From Chiua virens (lineage: Eukaryota; Basidiomycota; Agaricomycetes; Boletales; Boletaceae), in contig JAHNUO010000044.1 in assembly GCA_019787685.1 (NCBI GenBank), positions 1-64,000 of the forward strand: a stretch of 64,000 nt of DNA, written 5' to 3'. Positions 60,813-64,000 of the stretch are shown one piece after another. Each line of letters opens with the position of its first letter. Position 1 is the first letter of the stretch. The translations under genes were made by a program, and so were the position numbers. A model generated the notes under the pieces. The model searched no databases, had not been told where the DNA came from, and saw only the letters and a program-made list of their open reading frames with translations.

Positions 60813-62867
60813 AGTCCATTTACCGTGTCATGTTCATCCATGTAATAACTTGAATCACGGCGATCAAACATGCATCTATAGCCCTGCAGCAACGACGAAG
60901 TGTACGCGACTTTCTTCGGAATTAATTAATGGACCAGGCTCGCCAGCCTCCATGGAAATCTCTCCCACGTAGCGTCGTGGTCGGGTCACGAGTTGCATTG
61001 TTACTAGTCCTCCGAATGTGGGCAAGGCCATGGCCCACCGGGATGAGATGGTATTGTCTCCCGAATGCGACGTCGTGATATGGTCACGAGCACTAGTAGC
61101 ATGAGGTGGTCTACCATCATGGAGCGGTACCTTTCCCGCTCGCACAATGCCACGGAAGCCAGAGATCGGGGGTTCCCTTTTAAATTCAGCAGAAAGCGAG
61201 GGTCTTCCATTGGAGCCGCAGTGGTGCATAGTGTGGTGATTCTACGCGTTGATGCTGTTGCGTTCGTACTAACTTCGTAGGCGAGGTAGCGGATGAGACT
61301 GTGAAATAAACCCAGGTGTAGCGTGGTCTTATACAGTGGGTACATCTTTTTATCGTCCGCGCCCTCGCCAACTAGCCGTATGTAGCGACGGTTTCATCGC
61401 CGTATCAGGCCTATATAGCTTGAATAATGTGAGTCGACTTCGGCAGTCCATGTCATAGGTCAGTGTGAAATGCATGCACATGCAACAGTTGCAGTTGCCG
61501 AACAAGTCAACCCTGCCAAATCAATTGAAGATTTGAATAGCGATCGTCAACTTTATACCTCAAACGTTCACCCCTAGCTCTGGTGCCGGTGGCAAATTTT
61601 GACAAGACTCGAGTACTTTTGTTTCAAGTTGGGTAATCATTATTGTTCTTCATGGTGACCTGACCACCATAACACAGTCATAACAACTTTGCGTGTGTCC
61701 TCACTGAGGGCTCGAACGGCAGGGTAAGCGCTTACACAGTCACACCAGACTCCTGATCTGCCAGTGAGCGCTATAACACAACTTTGCAGTGACCTTGTCT
61801 ATATTGTCGCAGCACCACTGACAGTGCCATGTTCGGGAAAGGAACAATTCGAAACATGACGCACCCATAACTACGGTGGGGCCTAACTTGAGCGCATTTA
61901 CTACGTCCGAGCTCGGTTCGGCATCTGACTTGGTAAAGGTTGTTCCTGTTAGGCGTCGCATGCTACACAGGTGCGAACTCGTGATTGGAAAAGGGCTCAA
62001 AAGATATAAGATAGGAATGAATACACAAATGAAAGTGTTGCGACGGGGCATGGCTGGTGACCCCATACCTGCTCCACGTCCACATACTTAGAGCAAACGA
62101 GGAGTACGCCCGCGGTTTCCCGTCAAGCTGTTTTCGGACAGAAACGGAGATAGTAGCTTGCATTTGGGCTGAAGTCGGAGCTGACCAGGAGCCGGTGTCA
62201 TAAATGTGACATGAACCTCACACTCGTCATCAGTGTCATGACCTCCTCGGACTACTAGTACATATGTTGCAAGACAGTGTGCCAATCGACAGCAACCAAT
62301 TAATTGCGTTCTCATTGCAAGTCTGCTTGGGCTGAAATGCTTGTGTTCTATTTAACGTTGATGTGAACAAAATCTCTGACGCTTGGATGATCAGAATTGT
62401 CTAAAGTATGTCCGTAACCAAAAGACGACCAACGGGTTACGCTTGATAAATGAAAAGGAATGTCATACGAATGCGGGTACCTCGTGCCCCGACCAAGTGG
62501 TGATACGCACGACATTATATTGAAGACGTTAAGATAGCGTCGTGATAAAATTTGACAAACTGGTACCAGACGAAGAAATATATATGTAGGGTCTGAAGGT
62601 AGTCGGAAGCCAAGCAGACTGCACAGCAACTTGGAAGTCTAAATGAGATCCGTCGGGAAACCAGTGACGGGATCTAAGTGATGTACAATAATAATAGGTG
62701 ATACTCTAGTGTGAAGTACTTTTTTCCGTCGAGTAATATTCACTGGTTCATCGAAGTCGATTGATACGGAAATCTGAATATAGAGACTGATATACTCCAA
62801 GTGGTCAGCATACGCGCGTACAGGGAAGAGGTACTGTAGAGAGATTCACCTTATGCAAACGATTGGA
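60813..62867. other. Intergenic stretch, nothing recognised
   Basis: Open frames on both strands lack motifs. No tRNA, no clear terminal repeats. The right end is the 3' flank of the leftward gene that stops at 62868. Confidence 0.45.
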
Positions 62868-63619
62868 TCAATACAGTCCAGGAACGAACCAAAATTTGGT
62901 TGTCGCCGCGTACGCGTCCCATTCCGAACCAAACAACTTCTGGAGCTCCTTATCCTCAGCGATCGCACGGCTGACGCCCACGGATAGTGTCCAGGCCCAC
63001 CACGCAGCCCACAGGAGCCCTGATCCGATGGATCCGAGGACACTGCAGTCCACAACCAAGCTCCCCCCGGTCAAGTGGGAGAGTGTGATACCAATGACGA
63101 TTAGCATGGAACCGGTGTACGATGGGTGGCGAACGTAGCCGTAAGAACCGGACGTTACTAGTTTGTGATTGGGAAGGATGCTAAGATCGAAAGTGAAGAG
63201 GTGGCCGAGTTCTTGGAAACATCGAATGCGAATGAGCATGCCAACCACGGTCAAAAGCATGCCCGTCAAAAATAGAGGCGTGAGGGCGCGAGATCGAACC
63301 GAACGGCACATGCCCGCATCCACATATACTAATAACGAAGGGGAAAAGGATGCGCCGAAATGGTGGTTCACTGCATCAATAATTTCGAATGCGGTGATAC
63401 ACCACAAAAGCACGCCGTGAAGCTGTGATCATAATGAGGACGAGGTCGGCAGTGAATAGATAGTATAATCACTTTGAAGATTGCAGGGGCTATCCGCAAA
63501 GCACATGGCTCCTCTGTGTGATAGCGACCTTTCTCTGGCGTCTTGTTAGGGGGCACAAATGCACAATGATTGCATAATGCCTGAACCAGGACGAGGGCGG
63601 CACGAATCAAGAGTAACAT
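62868..63619 (-). CDS. Isoprenylcysteine carboxyl methyltransferase-like membrane protein, second paralogue
   Basis: Minus-strand exons 63473-63619 and 62868-63422 (phase 0, 50-nt intron) give 233 residues. The start chosen is MLLLIRAALVLVQALCNHCA; the frame is open further upstream. Hydrophobic helices include LTPLFLTGMLLTVVGMLIRI. The core motif region reads FTFDLSILPNHKLVTSGSYG then YVRHPSYTGSML, matching the R-H-P-x-Y-x-G SAM-binding motif. The C-terminus has EDKELQKLFGSEWDAYAATT and ends FVPGLY, matching the family's closing E-x-x-L-x-x-x-F-G pattern. It resembles the gene at 29871 but is clearly diverged. Predicted to sit in the ER membrane and methylate prenylated C-termini; that these two act on different substrates is speculation. 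Confidence 0.8.
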
Positions 63620-64000
63620 AACGAGGAGCTGAAGAGCAGAGGAGGGAGTCGAATGAATGTCAGAGGCAAGCGATCCTTTTATATCGGATAGCGACAGAGG
63701 GTGTGCCCGGGCACGCGCCGGCGTCTGCGGAGTGTATAGATCTGTGCCATGACCGCATCCAATCTGGCTAAGCCAGCTCATATGTGGCAAAAGAGGAAAA
63801 AGAACACCAGACAACCGTAAGATTGGTAAACGTTGAGTGTCAAGAGAGCGTCAAGCCGGCCACGTCCCAGACTTCCGTACGCGAGCACGGGGTCTTCTGA
63901 ATCCGACATGTCCCCGCGGCAGTTCCAAGGATATAATCGCGTCCGCGACAGACCGCCTCTGACCCCAATAGAATGAAGGGGTGCCGAGCTCACAAACATG
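63620..64000. other. Upstream region of the ICMT-like gene to window end
   Basis: No gene recognised; likely contains the promoter of the leftward gene starting at 63619. Confidence 0.4.

Noticed and set aside
1..64000. CRISPR arrays, bacterial operons, riboswitches or origins
   Set aside because: No regularly spaced short repeats, no operon-like gene packing and no prokaryotic signals; the intron-rich genes show a eukaryotic nuclear sequence.

Overview
The window looks like nuclear DNA of a mushroom-forming basidiomycete (Agaricomycetes). Genes are cut by many short introns (about 45-90 nt, mostly GT-AG), and there are several lineage-expanded protein families of a kind I associate with Agaricomycetes. 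Housekeeping genes are of ordinary fungal type. No prokaryotic, viral or organellar segment was seen. No database search was possible, so family names rest on recognised motifs.

Left part (1-7.5 kb): the window opens inside a coiled-coil membrane-protein gene of the minus strand whose flank is repeated near 60 kb. It is followed by a decayed WD40/coiled-coil gene (3.46-5.79 kb) with in-frame stops.

Metal region (7.5-25.8 kb): this is the most interesting part. Six very small three-exon genes encode Cys-rich, about 35-residue metallothionein-like peptides (7540+, 11690+ broken, 14137+, 17742-, 20509-, 24039-). They are interleaved with two paralogous MFS transporters of the zinc-induced-facilitator-like type (8125-10031 and 15420-17416) that have identical intron positions. 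Most peptide genes sit in diverged 0.9-2.4 kb repeated units in both orientations, several with a conserved proximal promoter and TATA box. A U6 snRNA gene lies among them at 10.9-11.0 kb on the minus strand. A parsimonious reading is a metal-sequestration and transport locus grown by segmental duplication; substrate and co-regulation are inference.

Middle (25.8-45.1 kb): a NACHT-type P-loop NTPase relic, mitochondrial ribosomal protein uS7m, an isoprenylcysteine methyltransferase-like protein, a Mn-superoxide dismutase ending in the peroxisomal signal SKL, a carnitine acyltransferase, a 1.04 kb Tc1/mariner-like element, a large membrane glycoprotein-like gene, an alpha/beta hydrolase, and the mitochondrial Qri7/TsaD-type tRNA threonylcarbamoyltransferase.

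Right part (45.1-64 kb): a gene-poor GC-rich block, a lineage-type hypothetical gene, splicing factor PRP6 with a MITE just after its stop codon, two more coiled-coil membrane proteins (one frameshifted), a second copy of the large membrane-protein family, and a second isoprenylcysteine methyltransferase-like gene. The housekeeping genes are not an operon; only the metal region gives a neighbourhood argument for shared function.
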